DNA from: Desulfuromonadales bacterium
GTDB lineage: Bacteria; Desulfobacterota; Desulfuromonadia; Desulfuromonadales; BM103
DNA: 14,177 bases
Assembly: GCA_029859485.1 (NCBI GenBank)
Contig: JAOUDB010000026.1
Span: 1-14,177, forward strand
Direction of reading: 5' to 3'
Numbering within the stretch: the stretch's first letter is position 1; every line of letters starts with the position of its first letter. The notes under the pieces are model-generated. The model was not told the DNA's origin. It saw only the letters and a program-made list of their open reading frames with translations, and did no database searches. Position numbers and translations under genes: made by a program. This document shows, one piece after another, positions 1-7,793 of the stretch.

Positions 1-372
1 ACTTTTCACGGCGACAACTGGCTCGGCTCTCGCTTCGGGGTTGGCAAAGACTATCGCCACAAGTTGCGAAAAAGAGTTACAAGGGTTCTGTAAAGACGTC
101 ACACCGGGAGAAGGACGCATACTGGCTTGTCTCTATGCACATCAGGGCAAACTCTCCGGACAATGCGAATATGCACTTTACGATGTCGCCGCACGATTGG
201 AGCGCGCGGTTGCGGCCTGACATATGTTGCCAACGAATGTTCTGACGACATCATGAAAGTTTGCAAAGGCGTTCGTGTCGGTGAAGGGAAAGTCCTAGAA
301 TGTCTTGAAAAGAATGAAAAAGATGTGTCTGATCGATGTAATCAGGCGATTAAAGACGACGTGAGAAAATAA
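1..372 (+). pseudogene. Secreted Cys-rich repeat protein, 5'-truncated and frameshifted
   Basis: The window edge cuts the 5' end. Reading frame 2 from base 2 gives the end of a likely signal peptide (LFTATTGSALASG) and a first repeat with cysteines spaced C-x7-C-x11-C-x11-C. It then meets TGA at 218-220. The next frame continues at once with LTYVANECSDD and a second repeat of the same spacing, ending at TAA 370-372. Restoring one C (GCGGCCTG to GCGGCCCTG near 215-218) joins them as AVAALTYVANEC. The spacing and the VTPGEGRILACL / VRVGEGKVLECL motifs match the cysteine-rich GLG1-type repeat (PF00839) found in small exported proteins of Deltaproteobacteria. Function is unknown, probably periplasmic. 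This may be true decay or a base missed in a short C run. It converges on the peptidase gene ending at 391. Confidence 0.75.
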
Positions 373-390
373 ACATCGGATGTAAAAAAG

Positions 391-1683
391 TTAAAACGAC
401 ATACTGGCCTGCCATTCTTTAAGGATGGCAGGCCAATCCAATCCATAGTCCTGATAAACATCAGCAATAGCATCCTGCCAGGGTTTCCGCCTACCGATAC
501 TTTCGAGCAATTCAGGTATCTTGTGCCAACCATAGCGATCGACCATAAAGCTGACCAGAGAATAGGATTGTTCGTAGGCGAGCAGGACTTTGTCAGCAGG
601 GAGACTGGAGAAAGGTTTGGCCAGGGCATCCCAGCCAAGGGGATTATCGCTTTGCATGGCCATTTTCAAATGATGTGCGGGCGGCGAATAGAGTCTCCGG
701 CCGGCTATTTCCGCAAGGCCCTCGTTGAGCCAGACCGGCGCACGGCGACCTGCCATAAAGTGCACAAGCACGTGCATATACTCATGGTAAAGAACGGCTG
801 CGAGTTGATCAGACATCCTTTGCATCCCGCCGAGCGGTAAACGAATTTTACCGTCATAGACGCCACCGGCCCAATCGGGAGAGTTTGTCACAGCAGAGAA
901 ATCTCTTTTCAGGTAGAGCAGAACCGGCACCTTGATGTCAGGGAAATAAGCCAATTCAGAACCCAGTTCTGTATAGGCATCTTCAAGGGTCTCCAGAATT
1001 CTGGGAGCGAGCTCTGCAACTTGCTTACCGTCAACGAAAGAGAGTTGGAAATGACCACGACTCTCCTGCCCCATCTCCTGCTCAATCTGCCACTCACGCT
1101 GCACTTTGTTCAGAAGCTTATCAACCTCATCGCCGCCACCGAGCGAAACCGCCTCCGTCAGAGCATCCACCGCCTCTGTCATACGGCCGTCAGCGTAATA
1201 AGCCTGACCAAGCAGATGATAAAGGCTTGCGTTCTGAGAATTAACGCCGACAGCCTGATCAAGGAGTGAAACCGCTTCCCCGTAACGGCCCTGCTTTAAA
1301 CGCACCATCGCCTCGCCCTGCCAGAGACGAATATCCTCGTCATTATAGCGACGTCCTTCCTGAAACGATTCGCCGGACGCCGTCAAGTCGGCAGAGGCCA
1401 GCAATTGATGCCCGCGTCCCAGGTAGGCGACGGCAAGGAGCTTGTCAAGTTGCCCTGGATTAGCCACGCGTCCCTGTAGATCACGCAGAAGCTCAATCGC
1501 CTGCAGGTAATCTTGTGCATCCAGGAGTTTGACGACCTGCTGGAGGTGGTCATCTGGTGAAGCAGAACTCGACATAGGGAAAGAGAAGGAGACAAGCAGA
1601 AGAAGCACAAGAGTTGAGAAAAGCTTTCGCAAGCACAACATAGCCGAAATGCACGGGTAACAAATTAAAGATAAACCGAACAT
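391..1683 (-). CDS. Exported TPR-containing peptidase MA-like (zinc gluzincin) protein
   Basis: About 430 residues. A hydrophobic N-terminus (MLCLRKLFSTLVLLLLV, then SSSASP) looks like a signal peptide. Residues about 45-200 are TPR-like helices, with phrases such as YGEAVSLLDQAVGVNSQN and ASLYHLLGQAYYADGRMTEA. A gluzincin domain follows: zinc motif HEYMH at about 300-304 and downstream ligand Glu in NEGLAE (about 321), as in the peptidase MA-like family. The role is probably periplasmic proteolysis or protein handling; the substrate is unknown. Start choice: the ATG at 1683 overlaps the stop of the upstream gene as TGATG, with a distant AAGGG. An in-frame ATG at 1641 would give a more typical signal peptide but has no visible Shine-Dalgarno. 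A TTG at 1695 is also in frame. It is the last gene of the EI24/IMPase operon. Confidence 0.88.
   Translation of the reverse strand: MFGLSLICYPCISAMLCLRKLFSTLVLLLLVSFSFPMSSSASPDDHLQQVVKLLDAQDYLQAIELLRDLQGRVANPGQLDKLLAVAYLGRGHQLLASADLTASGESFQEGRRYNDEDIRLWQGEAMVRLKQGRYGEAVSLLDQAVGVNSQNASLYHLLGQAYYADGRMTEAVDALTEAVSLGGGDEVDKLLNKVQREWQIEQEMGQESRGHFQLSFVDGKQVAELAPRILETLEDAYTELGSELAYFPDIKVPVLLYLKRDFSAVTNSPDWAGGVYDGKIRLPLGGMQRMSDQLAAVLYHEYMHVLVHFMAGRRAPVWLNEGLAEIAGRRLYSPPAHHLKMAMQSDNPLGWDALAKPFSSLPADKVLLAYEQSYSLVSFMVDRYGWHKIPELLESIGRRKPWQDAIADVYQDYGLDWPAILKEWQASMSF
405..435 (-). terminator. Hairpin inside the last codons of the peptidase gene, possible terminator
   Basis: TGGCCTGCCAT (405-415) pairs perfectly with ATGGCAGGCCA (425-435), an 11 bp stem that encodes part of the peptidase C-terminus (WPAILKEWQA). 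On the minus strand the stem is followed, after about nine bases, by TTTTAAC and a run of six T that spans the stop codon. A terminator or 3'-end stabiliser at the convergent gene junction is plausible, but the T tract is farther from the stem than usual. Confidence 0.5.
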
Positions 1684-2456
1684 CAGGGGCGACAACCCTT
1701 CTGGAGAATCGCCTGCATCTCCCCATGGATCAATCGGTTACTGGCCATGCATTCCTGTGATTCGAGAGTCATGGGAAGTCCATCGAAATTGCTGACCAAA
1801 CCACCAGCCTCTTCGATCAGCAGAATCCCGGCAGCAAGGTCCCAGGGTTTAAGCTTCAGCTCCCAAAAACCATCGAACCGGCCGGCTGCAACGCTGGCCA
1901 GATCAAGGCTGGCCGCACCCGGACGGCGACACGCCTGGGCCTCTTTCTGGAAGCGGGTAAAGTAATCGTAATTATTCGCCTTGCACTTCTTATGATCGTA
2001 AGAAAAACCGGTTGCCAGCAGAGAATGTTCGAGAATTTCGATCGTTGAGACCTTCAGACGACGCTCATTAAGGAACGCACCACTGCCGCGCTCTGCAAAA
2101 TAGAAATCGCCGACATAAGGGTTATAAACCACACCGAGTTTGAGGCGGCCTTTAACTTCCAGGGCAATCGATACGGCAAACCATGGAAAACCGTGAGCAT
2201 AGTTGGTGGTACCATCGAGAGGATCGATAATCCAGCGATAATCAGAACCGGTCTCGGTGTAGTCACTCTCCTCGGCGAGGAAATCGTGATCGGGATATCG
2301 CTCACGTATCAGCTTAATAATAAGGGCTTCTGCCTGCCGATCGGCCTCGGTGACCAGATCATACTTGCCCTTGAATTCTACCCGGAGACCGCTCTCGAAT
2401 TTGTCCATGAGAAGCTTGCCTGCTTCAAATGCGGCTTTTATGATCAGAGTTTTCAT
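1683..2456 (-). CDS. Inositol monophosphatase family protein (SuhB-like)
   Basis: A 257-residue protein, full length for the family. It carries the metal-site signatures: LAEES with Glu at about 62, IDPLDGTTNYAHGFPW with Asp78 and Asp81 at about 75-93, and WDLAAG with Asp206. These bind the Mg2+ ions used to hydrolyse inositol-1-phosphate or related sugar and nucleotide phosphates; the exact substrate cannot be read from sequence. It is cytoplasmic, with no signal peptide. The start is the ATG at 2456, preceded by AAGGA eight bases upstream and overlapping the TGA of the EI24 gene (TGATG). A TTG one codon earlier is also possible. Its own TGA overlaps the next ATG the same way, suggesting translational coupling through the operon. 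Confidence 0.95.
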   Translation of the reverse strand: MKTLIIKAAFEAGKLLMDKFESGLRVEFKGKYDLVTEADRQAEALIIKLIRERYPDHDFLAEESDYTETGSDYRWIIDPLDGTTNYAHGFPWFAVSIALEVKGRLKLGVVYNPYVGDFYFAERGSGAFLNERRLKVSTIEILEHSLLATGFSYDHKKCKANNYDYFTRFQKEAQACRRPGAASLDLASVAAGRFDGFWELKLKPWDLAAGILLIEEAGGLVSNFDGLPMTLESQECMASNRLIHGEMQAILQKGCRP

Positions 2457-3274
2457 CAATTGTTTCCTTGCTCGGAACTCAGCATCTGCGAGGGGTCAGA
2501 ATCGTAACTGATCAAGCCTTCCTCCTCACACCAGAGCCGGGTCACCCCGATCACGGCAAGAGGAATGCAGAGCAACTGGAAAAAGGGAATGGCCAGAATC
2601 GCCATCACCCCGCAGGAGAACCCGAGCATGAGAAATTTACGCGAAAAAATGTAACTTTTCTGTTCCCGGAAGAACTGGCGTTTACGCACCAGCACAAAGC
2701 CCAGATATTCGAAGCTGAGGAAAAACAGGGTCAGGCTGATTGCCAGCACAGTATAGATTGTATTGCCCACACCAGGGAGCAAGTTCAGAGGTAGGATCAA
2801 AACCATGACGACCACGAAGATCCACATCTTTTTTGCTTCCAGCAGGATCGTACTCAGAGCATCTCGAAAGAAGCGTCCGAGAGCAAAAGACTCGTCGTTG
2901 AGATTGCCGCTCAAGACCTCTTCAGTTCGTTCCGAAAGCAGGTCGTTAAAGGGCGAAGCCAGCAGGTTGCCGACCACCGTAAAGCTGAAAAAAACTAGCA
3001 CGGCCGTCAACAAAACAGCAACCACCCAAAGGAACCAGTAAAGGACAGACCAGTACCAGGCTTCACCCTGGGGGATATACTCCACAACCGTCGAACCGAA
3101 AAAATCAAGGCCCAGATAGACCGCTGCCGAGAAGACGATGGCGTTGATCAGGAATGGGATCAGAATATATTGAATCAGTCGGGGATTACTGCGCAAGATT
3201 CTGACACTGCGAAAGGGCGCAAAGAACCCCCGGGTAAAGTTAACAACAAAGTTCCTTCTTGTCTGCGCAGTCAT
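2456..3274 (-). CDS. EI24/CysZ-like integral membrane protein
   Basis: A 272-residue membrane protein. Hydrophobic segments lie at about 35-57, 75-100, 150-168, 174-196 and 215-245. The loop after the second segment contains ASPFNDLLSERTE, the recognisable signature of the EI24/CysZ family (PF07264). CysZ mediates sulfate uptake in enterics, but many family members outside sulfur operons are of unknown function, and no cys genes lie nearby. The ATG start has a strong Shine-Dalgarno (GAGGAG, about six bases upstream). It heads a three-gene operon with the IMPase and the zinc peptidase. The upstream 300 bp are shared divergently with the ammonium transporter gene. No convincing sigma-70 promoter was found for it. 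Confidence 0.88.
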   Translation of the reverse strand: MTAQTRRNFVVNFTRGFFAPFRSVRILRSNPRLIQYILIPFLINAIVFSAAVYLGLDFFGSTVVEYIPQGEAWYWSVLYWFLWVVAVLLTAVLVFFSFTVVGNLLASPFNDLLSERTEEVLSGNLNDESFALGRFFRDALSTILLEAKKMWIFVVVMVLILPLNLLPGVGNTIYTVLAISLTLFFLSFEYLGFVLVRKRQFFREQKSYIFSRKFLMLGFSCGVMAILAIPFFQLLCIPLAVIGVTRLWCEEEGLISYDSDPSQMLSSEQGNN

Positions 3275-3411
3275 AATTTCTCCTCGAACTAAACCAAATA
3301 TATAGCCTCTAAAATATCACATCTGCCCACTCTCGGCCAACGACCGCAAGAGATTTAAAACAACCTCCCCCTCATGAATCAACTCAACCTGCCTATTTAA
3401 AAGGCCGCTCT

Positions 3412-3428
3412 TGCCTGCCAATTAGGCA
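3412..3428 (+). promoter_or_regulatory. Possible NtrC-type dyad upstream of the ammonium transporter
   Basis: TGCCT, seven bases, AGGCA forms a 17 bp dyad fitting TGC-N11-GCA, the minimal NtrC pattern. It lies about 70 bp upstream of the possible -24 element, a distance typical of NtrC enhancers. One short dyad is weak evidence. Confidence 0.3.
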
Positions 3429-3488
3429 CAAATGTATCGCACGCTTAGAAAAAAAATCATAACTATCTGTTTTTACTCAATTCAAGAA

Positions 3489-3504
3489 CGGCACAGGTAT
3501 TGAA
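3489..3504 (+). promoter_or_regulatory. Possible sigma-54 promoter for the ammonium transporter
   Basis: CGGCAC, five bases, TTGAA approximates the sigma-54 consensus TGGCAC-N5-TTGCA. The -24 GG is present, but the key -12 GC reads GA, a serious mismatch. The position, about 70 bp before the ATG, and the nitrogen-related target make it worth noting. Apart from this and the dyad, nothing else was recognised in the spacer 3275-3574. Confidence 0.28.
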
Positions 3505-3574
3505 TTATGCAGTGGAGCACAGCTTGGACAATGGTGTCTGCAGCTGGTAGCACAAGACGAGGAGGTCTTCTTTC

Positions 3575-4789
3575 ATGGATTCAGCAGTCCAAGCTCTTAC
3601 CAATTCCGGCGATGTTCTATTTTTAATGCTCGGTGCTGTCATGGTTTTTGCCATGCATGCTGGCTTTGCATTTCTCGAAGTCGGTACTGTCCGGAAGAAA
3701 AGTCAGACCAATGCTCTGGTGAAGATCCTTACTGACTGGTCTGTCTCCACCGTCGTCTACTTCCTGATCGGCTACCCGATCGCCTACGGTATTCATTTCT
3801 TCATGACAGCAGAGAGCTTGCTCGGCACCAACCAGGGTTACGAACTGGTCCGCTTCTTCTTTCTGCTCTGTTTCGCAGCCTGCATCCCGGCAATCATCTC
3901 CGGTGGCATAGCCGAGAGGGCACGTTTCTGGCCCCAGGTTCTTGCCGGAGCTGTCTTTGCGGGGCTCACCTACCCTTTCTTTGAATCGTTGATCTGGGGT
4001 CAAAACAGCTCCGGCCTGCAAGCCTGGTTTGAAGGGACTTTCGGTGCCCCTTTCCACGACTTTGCCGGCAGCGTTGTGGTGCATTCCATGGGCGGTTGGC
4101 TGGCTCTCCCTGCCGTCCTGCTGCTTGGCCCCCGGATGGGTCGCTGGGTTCGCGGCAAGAGTCATGCGATTCCGGTCAGCAACATTCCTTTTCTCGCACT
4201 AGGCAGCTGGATCCTGGCCATCGGCTGGTTCGGTTTTAATGTTATGAGCGCCCAGAGCCTGAACGGCATTTCCGGCCTGGTCGCGGTCAACTCGCTGATG
4301 GCAATGGTCGGTGGTGTCATCTTCGCCGTCGTCGCCACCAAGTGTGACCCCGGCTTCGCCCACAACGGCGCCCTCGCCGGCCTGATCGCCATCTGCGCAG
4401 GATCTGACCTGGTCCACCCTTTCGCAGCTTTCCTGATTGGCGGTATTGCTGCCCTGATTTTTGTCTACGGTTTCGTCTGGGAACAGGAAAAACTTAAAAT
4501 TGATGATGTCCTGGGCGTCTGGCCGTTGCATGGCATCGTCGGCACTTGGGGCGGAGTCGCTGCCGGCATCTTTGGCTACACAAGCCTCGGCGGCCTCGGT
4601 GGGGTCTCTTTCATGTCGCAGCTGGCCGGAAGTCTGCTAGCCATCGCATATGCGCTGGTCACAGGCGTTGTCGTCTATGGCGTCATTATGAAAGTCTTCG
4701 GCTTTCGTCTTGATGAAGAGCAGGAGTTCAATGGCTCCGACATCTCTATCCACAAGATCGGTGCCTATCCTGAAGACAGCGTCAGATAA
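3575..4789 (+). CDS. amt: Ammonium transporter, Amt/MEP/Rh family
   Basis: A 404-residue polytopic inner-membrane protein, normal length for Amt. The N-terminal MHAGFAFLEVGTVRKKSQTN is typical of Amt proteins. DFAGSVVVHSMGG supplies the structural Asp (about 162) and the first pore His (about 170); WPLHGIVGTWGG supplies the second pore His (about 319). IGWFGFN (about 216-222) is the conserved helix bearing hydrophobic gate residues. The cytoplasmic tail (FRLDEEQEFNGSDISIH) resembles the tail contacted by PII proteins. The expected function is ammonium uptake under nitrogen limitation. The ATG has GGAGG nine bases upstream. No glnK/glnB gene is adjacent on either side in this window, unlike the common amtB-glnK pair. 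A strong terminator follows at once, so it is probably monocistronic. Confidence 0.96.
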   Translation: MDSAVQALTNSGDVLFLMLGAVMVFAMHAGFAFLEVGTVRKKSQTNALVKILTDWSVSTVVYFLIGYPIAYGIHFFMTAESLLGTNQGYELVRFFFLLCFAACIPAIISGGIAERARFWPQVLAGAVFAGLTYPFFESLIWGQNSSGLQAWFEGTFGAPFHDFAGSVVVHSMGGWLALPAVLLLGPRMGRWVRGKSHAIPVSNIPFLALGSWILAIGWFGFNVMSAQSLNGISGLVAVNSLMAMVGGVIFAVVATKCDPGFAHNGALAGLIAICAGSDLVHPFAAFLIGGIAALIFVYGFVWEQEKLKIDDVLGVWPLHGIVGTWGGVAAGIFGYTSLGGLGGVSFMSQLAGSLLAIAYALVTGVVVYGVIMKVFGFRLDEEQEFNGSDISIHKIGAYPEDSVR

Positions 4790-4811
4790 TATTTTTAAAG
4801 CTTTGAGTTAC

Positions 4812-4848
4812 AAACGGCCACCGGGAAATCCCGGTGGCCGTTTTTTTT
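4812..4848 (+). terminator. Intrinsic terminator after the ammonium transporter
   Basis: AAACGGCCACCGGG (4812-4825), loop AAAT, perfect complement CCCGGTGGCCGTTT (4830-4843), with an eight-T run at 4841-4848. A textbook rho-independent terminator 20-odd bases after the stop codon. On the opposite strand only three T follow, so it is mainly one-directional. Confidence 0.95.
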
Positions 4849-4908
4849 AAGGGGCTGGCAACACATGTGTGAGAGCGTGTATTTCTCCCCTAAATAAACA
4901 TCGTCGCA

Positions 4909-5346
4909 TCAAGGCTGGGTACATGCCCCAAAAATGATAAAACCAGCCTTCTCTCTGGATGCCGAGAAAATCATCCGGCCATCATCCTCATCGATCGACA
5001 TGGTCCAACCAACCGCATCGTCCTCCCCTTCAAAGCCATGTTCCGCCCCCTGCAGAAGAAGCTTGCCATCAATATGAGTCACCATCTGAATCTTTGTCAC
5101 GCGTGAGTCATCTTCTGCTTGAGGAACACGGATCGTTTTATCTGCAACATCAACTTTGACAAAATAAGGCAGGTTGACACTGGACGCTTCGCCGTTGATG
5201 CACTCACGATCATAACTACACTCGACGACATCGATAATAGAACACAAGAGGGGTTCAGAACCATCCAGGCTTGAGGCAAACGCGTAGGAGGCCAGGAGCG
5301 AAAATGAACAGATCATCAAAGTAAACAACTTGAGGGTTTTCATCAT
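4909..5346 (-). CDS. Small secreted protein of unknown function
   Basis: A 145-residue protein with a clear signal peptide (MMKTLKLFTLMICSFSLLASYAFA). The mature part has an N-terminal Cys cluster (LLCSIIDVVECSYDRECING), then NLPYFVKVDVADKTIRVP, an acidic stretch, and a final Cys in FGACTQP. The pattern resembles an uncharacterised family of small exported bacterial proteins; I do not recognise a function. An even number of cysteines in the mature chain would allow disulfides in the periplasm. AAGGAGAG lies just upstream of two tandem ATGs (5346 and 5343). It starts 15 bases after the stop of the glycine-zipper gene, so the two are probably cotranscribed. Confidence 0.78.
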   Translation of the reverse strand: MMKTLKLFTLMICSFSLLASYAFASSLDGSEPLLCSIIDVVECSYDRECINGEASSVNLPYFVKVDVADKTIRVPQAEDDSRVTKIQMVTHIDGKLLLQGAEHGFEGEDDAVGWTMSIDEDDGRMIFSASREKAGFIIFGACTQP

Positions 5347-5361
5347 ATTTCTCTCCTTAGG

Positions 5362-5865
5362 TTATCTAACAGAATAGCCACGGCCTTCCATACATGCCGC
5401 ATAAGCCCTATTGTAACTGGTACGCCCCTGTGCGTACTGGTTGACCTGCTGCTGCTCCCAGTTTTTACGTTGCTGTTCCTCTTGCCTCACCTGATCGTTG
5501 CGGCGCATGCCCCCAACCAGGGCACCTGTAGCTGCGCCAGCCTTAAGTCCCGTCCTTGTGTCACTCTTCGAATTACCGGCTATTGCGCCAACAGCTCCCC
5601 CAAGCAGCGTCCCACGCACAGCTCCGCTTGCAACGCCACCCTTTGGAGCTTCTTTGGCTGGCGGTGGCTCAGATGTTGTCGGCAAAGCCATAGGATCAAA
5701 TCCGCTCTGATTTTTCGACCAAGTGTAGCACTGAAATTTGTCCTGTTCCATCTGTTCATTACTCTGGCCCTGGCTGGGGTAGATGACCATCTCCTGAGCC
5801 AGAGCTGAACCAGACAGGAGCAGAAGTGTCGCAACAGCATAGATAGCGATCTGTTTCATATTCAT
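5362..5865 (-). CDS. Exported glycine-zipper protein
   Basis: A 167-residue protein with an N-terminal signal peptide (MNMKQIAIYAVATLLLLSGSALAQ). Residues about 76-120 are a glycine-zipper segment, with phrases such as GTLLGGAVGAIAGNS and GLKAGAATGALVGGM, as in the YMGG/17-kDa antigen-like families associated with the outer membrane. The C-terminal part is rich in Gln and Arg (RQEEQQRKNWEQQQVNQYAQ) and ends NRAYAACMEGRGYSVR, a tail common in this class. The mature protein has two cysteines (FQCYTW and AACMEG). There is no lipobox, so it is not an obvious lipoprotein. AAAGGAG lies six bases before the ATG. It is first of a two-gene unit with the small secreted protein downstream. Confidence 0.85.
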   Translation of the reverse strand: MNMKQIAIYAVATLLLLSGSALAQEMVIYPSQGQSNEQMEQDKFQCYTWSKNQSGFDPMALPTTSEPPPAKEAPKGGVASGAVRGTLLGGAVGAIAGNSKSDTRTGLKAGAATGALVGGMRRNDQVRQEEQQRKNWEQQQVNQYAQGRTSYNRAYAACMEGRGYSVR

Positions 5866-6024
5866 TGTTGTCTCCTTTCAATTATGTGTCTGTTTGGCCT
5901 TTTATGACTTCCATTAAGATCAGGACACCGTCCGTGCACCGATCCAGCGCCACAAGCTCAGGCTGGTCACCACCGAATCCGGCCTTGAAAGCCCTGTCTC
6001 ATTTCAATTCGGCTGAGAACTGAG

Positions 6025-6791
6025 TTAACTCAAAACCATATTAGTAAATCCGCCCCTTGCTTGCCAGCCTAAGCTTTTGTTGCCAAGTAAAGGGTCAGAT
6101 AAGACTTTTTTCTTTAAATCTTTTGCCACCTGCTCCACATAACTCTGCATCATTGCATCAATGCTTCCTTCCATGGCAGTTTCAAGTTACGCCGACCAGA
6201 TCAACTATTCGGTTCTCAAGTCGTACATAACAGACTCTACGGTGAGGATAATGAATTCGTTTTCTGATGGAGACGTATAAAAGACATCATGCCTGCGACC
6301 ATAATAACTCCCCCAGCTTTTGTAATAGGGAGGGCGGGCGTAACGTCCTCGGCCTCCGTAGTATGGCCCCGGAACATATCCGGAATATCCGCCATGTGTG
6401 ATCACGGTTTCCTTGCGTTGACCGATCAGCCTTGTCAACAGGACTGAGTCACAACCCTTTTCTGCCATTTTTTGAGCAAGGGTCTGTTTGTCGACTTCCG
6501 AACTGTTCAAAATATCTCTATAGCTGGACTCTGTTGACACACCCATACTGAAAAGATGGTTACTGAAAGAGTCTTCGAAAACCCTCCGGTTCATCTCGTC
6601 CCTGGCAATGCCGGCCAGGTAGATTTTGTTGACCTCACCCTGAAATCAGGATTTGTCCAGGAACCGGTGATATCGGTACTGGAGCATGCAACCAGTAAAG
6701 AAACAGTACAGATCAGGCCCAGAATTTGTACGACCTCTGTTATCTTTGTACTTCCAACCTTTATCGTCGTCGAAAAAACCTCATTTTGCAA
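6025..6791 (-). pseudogene. DUF4136-like lipoprotein, broken by a frameshift and two stops
   Basis: Three pieces reconstruct one lipoprotein. The upstream piece (from about 6791) has a hydrophobic segment, lipobox LLVAC and SSTDITGSWTNPDF. One base is missing in a T run at 6643-6645; the next frame continues QGEVNKIYLAGIARDEMNRRVFEDSF. The central part includes a Tyr/Gly-rich linker (YGGRGRYARPPYYKSWGSYYG). It runs to TAG at 6205-6207, followed in the same frame by LIWSA, TAA at 6187-6189, then LETAMEGSIDAMMQSYVEQV and AKDLKKK, ending at TAA 6025-6027. This matches the layout of exported lipoproteins ending in a DUF4136-like domain (LYD...LVWS...ET). Both internal stops are one C-to-T change from Gln codons. 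No ATG fits the 5' end; TTG at 6791 with AGGA upstream is the best start. Confidence 0.8.
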
Positions 6792-6838
6792 AATAGTCCT
6801 GCCAGCCTTACTGACAAGAGAACCTGGATTCTGAGAAT

Positions 6839-7690
6839 CTATTCAGGTATGGCGTTAAGCTGGATCAAGGCATCAAAGGCAGAGGACCTTTGCTTGGCGA
6901 ATTGACCGAACCAATCATCATAAATTTTCAGGATTTTTTTGGAGCGGTACAGGTCTGAAATCACGCGATCGGCGACAAGTCTGAAATCCGCATCATTTCT
7001 TCTTAAAGCCAGGGCTAAAGGTTCATACGAAAAGAGGTCGGGCAGTATCGAATAACTTTTTGGATGTCCTGAGATCAAGGCCATGCCGATGAGCACAACC
7101 TGATCAGCAGCAAAGGCATCAATGTCACCTTTATCGAGGGCCTTGAGAGCGTCCTCCTTGGATTTGACGAAGACAATATCTGCTTTCACCTCTGCATCGG
7201 TGAGGAGTTTTTCCAAAGCTGTCGCAGTGGTTGTGCCTTTGGAGACACCTATTTTCTTGCCTTCAAAATTATTCCTGATTTTCGTTTCCTTCAAGGCCAT
7301 GAAGGACGCGCCCGTCACGAAGGTCAGTTGGGTAAAATCAACAATCTCTCCACGGGAAATGGTTTTCGTCGTCGCTCCGCATAAGAGGTCAATCTTGTTG
7401 TCTTCCAGGGCAGTAAAGCGGTCTTCTGCGGTCACCGGCACGTAATGGCTTTTCACCGCGACACCGAGAATCTTTTCTACCTCGCGGACAACTTCAGCAC
7501 AGAGGTCGATGGAGTAACCGACGGGTAAGCCGTCCTTGCCGAGAAAAGACATGGGCGGCATCGTCTGTCGATACCCAATTCTTATTTCCCTGGATTTTTC
7601 AATTTGTTGGAGAGTTCCAGTTAATTCATGCGCGGAGAGAGGATTAGAGAAAGAAGTAATGATTAAAGCAATGAAAAGAATACATCTCAT
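6839..7690 (-). CDS. Amino-acid-type periplasmic solute-binding protein (SBP family 3)
   Basis: A 283-residue protein from the ATG at 7690. It begins with a signal peptide (MRCILFIALIITSFSNPLSA), then a family-3 binding domain: IRIGYRQTMPPMSFLGKDG (about 36-54), GYSIDLCAEVV, VPVTAEDRFTALEDNKIDLLCG (about 85-105), TISRGEIVDFT, and GKKIGVSKGTTT and DAFAADQVVL in the second lobe. The arrangement is closest to glutamate/aspartate-binding GltI-like proteins, so an acidic amino acid is a reasonable ligand guess. Two Cys (64 and 104) sit where a lobe disulfide is possible. AGGAGG lies 11 bases before this ATG; an upstream in-frame ATG at 7735 would add residues before the signal peptide and is less likely. 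No ABC permease or ATPase is adjacent. The next gene upstream is an amino-acid exchanger-like transporter. Confidence 0.9.
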   Translation of the reverse strand: MRCILFIALIITSFSNPLSAHELTGTLQQIEKSREIRIGYRQTMPPMSFLGKDGLPVGYSIDLCAEVVREVEKILGVAVKSHYVPVTAEDRFTALEDNKIDLLCGATTKTISRGEIVDFTQLTFVTGASFMALKETKIRNNFEGKKIGVSKGTTTATALEKLLTDAEVKADIVFVKSKEDALKALDKGDIDAFAADQVVLIGMALISGHPKSYSILPDLFSYEPLALALRRNDADFRLVADRVISDLYRSKKILKIYDDWFGQFAKQRSSAFDALIQLNAIPE

Positions 7691-7793
7691 GGTGATTTCT
7701 GCCTCCTTAAGAGCTCTTTGTATTAGATGGACCATTGAATAATCTCGTGGTTTTCGCTAAACACCTGGAATTAGGCCATTAAAAAAGACGATT

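Noticed and set aside
3623..4165. 180-codon open frame on the minus strand inside the ammonium transporter gene
   Set aside because: It is a shadow of the well-conserved Amt frame; its translation shows no domain and no start signal.
4861..4870. ACACATGTGT perfect palindrome
   Set aside because: Only 10 bp, downstream of both flanking genes, with no partner site; probably chance.
6187..6207. TAG and TAA read as Gln (alternative code or programmed read-through) in the lipoprotein gene
   Set aside because: Other genes here end normally at TAA or TGA, and the same gene also carries a frameshift, so decay is simpler.
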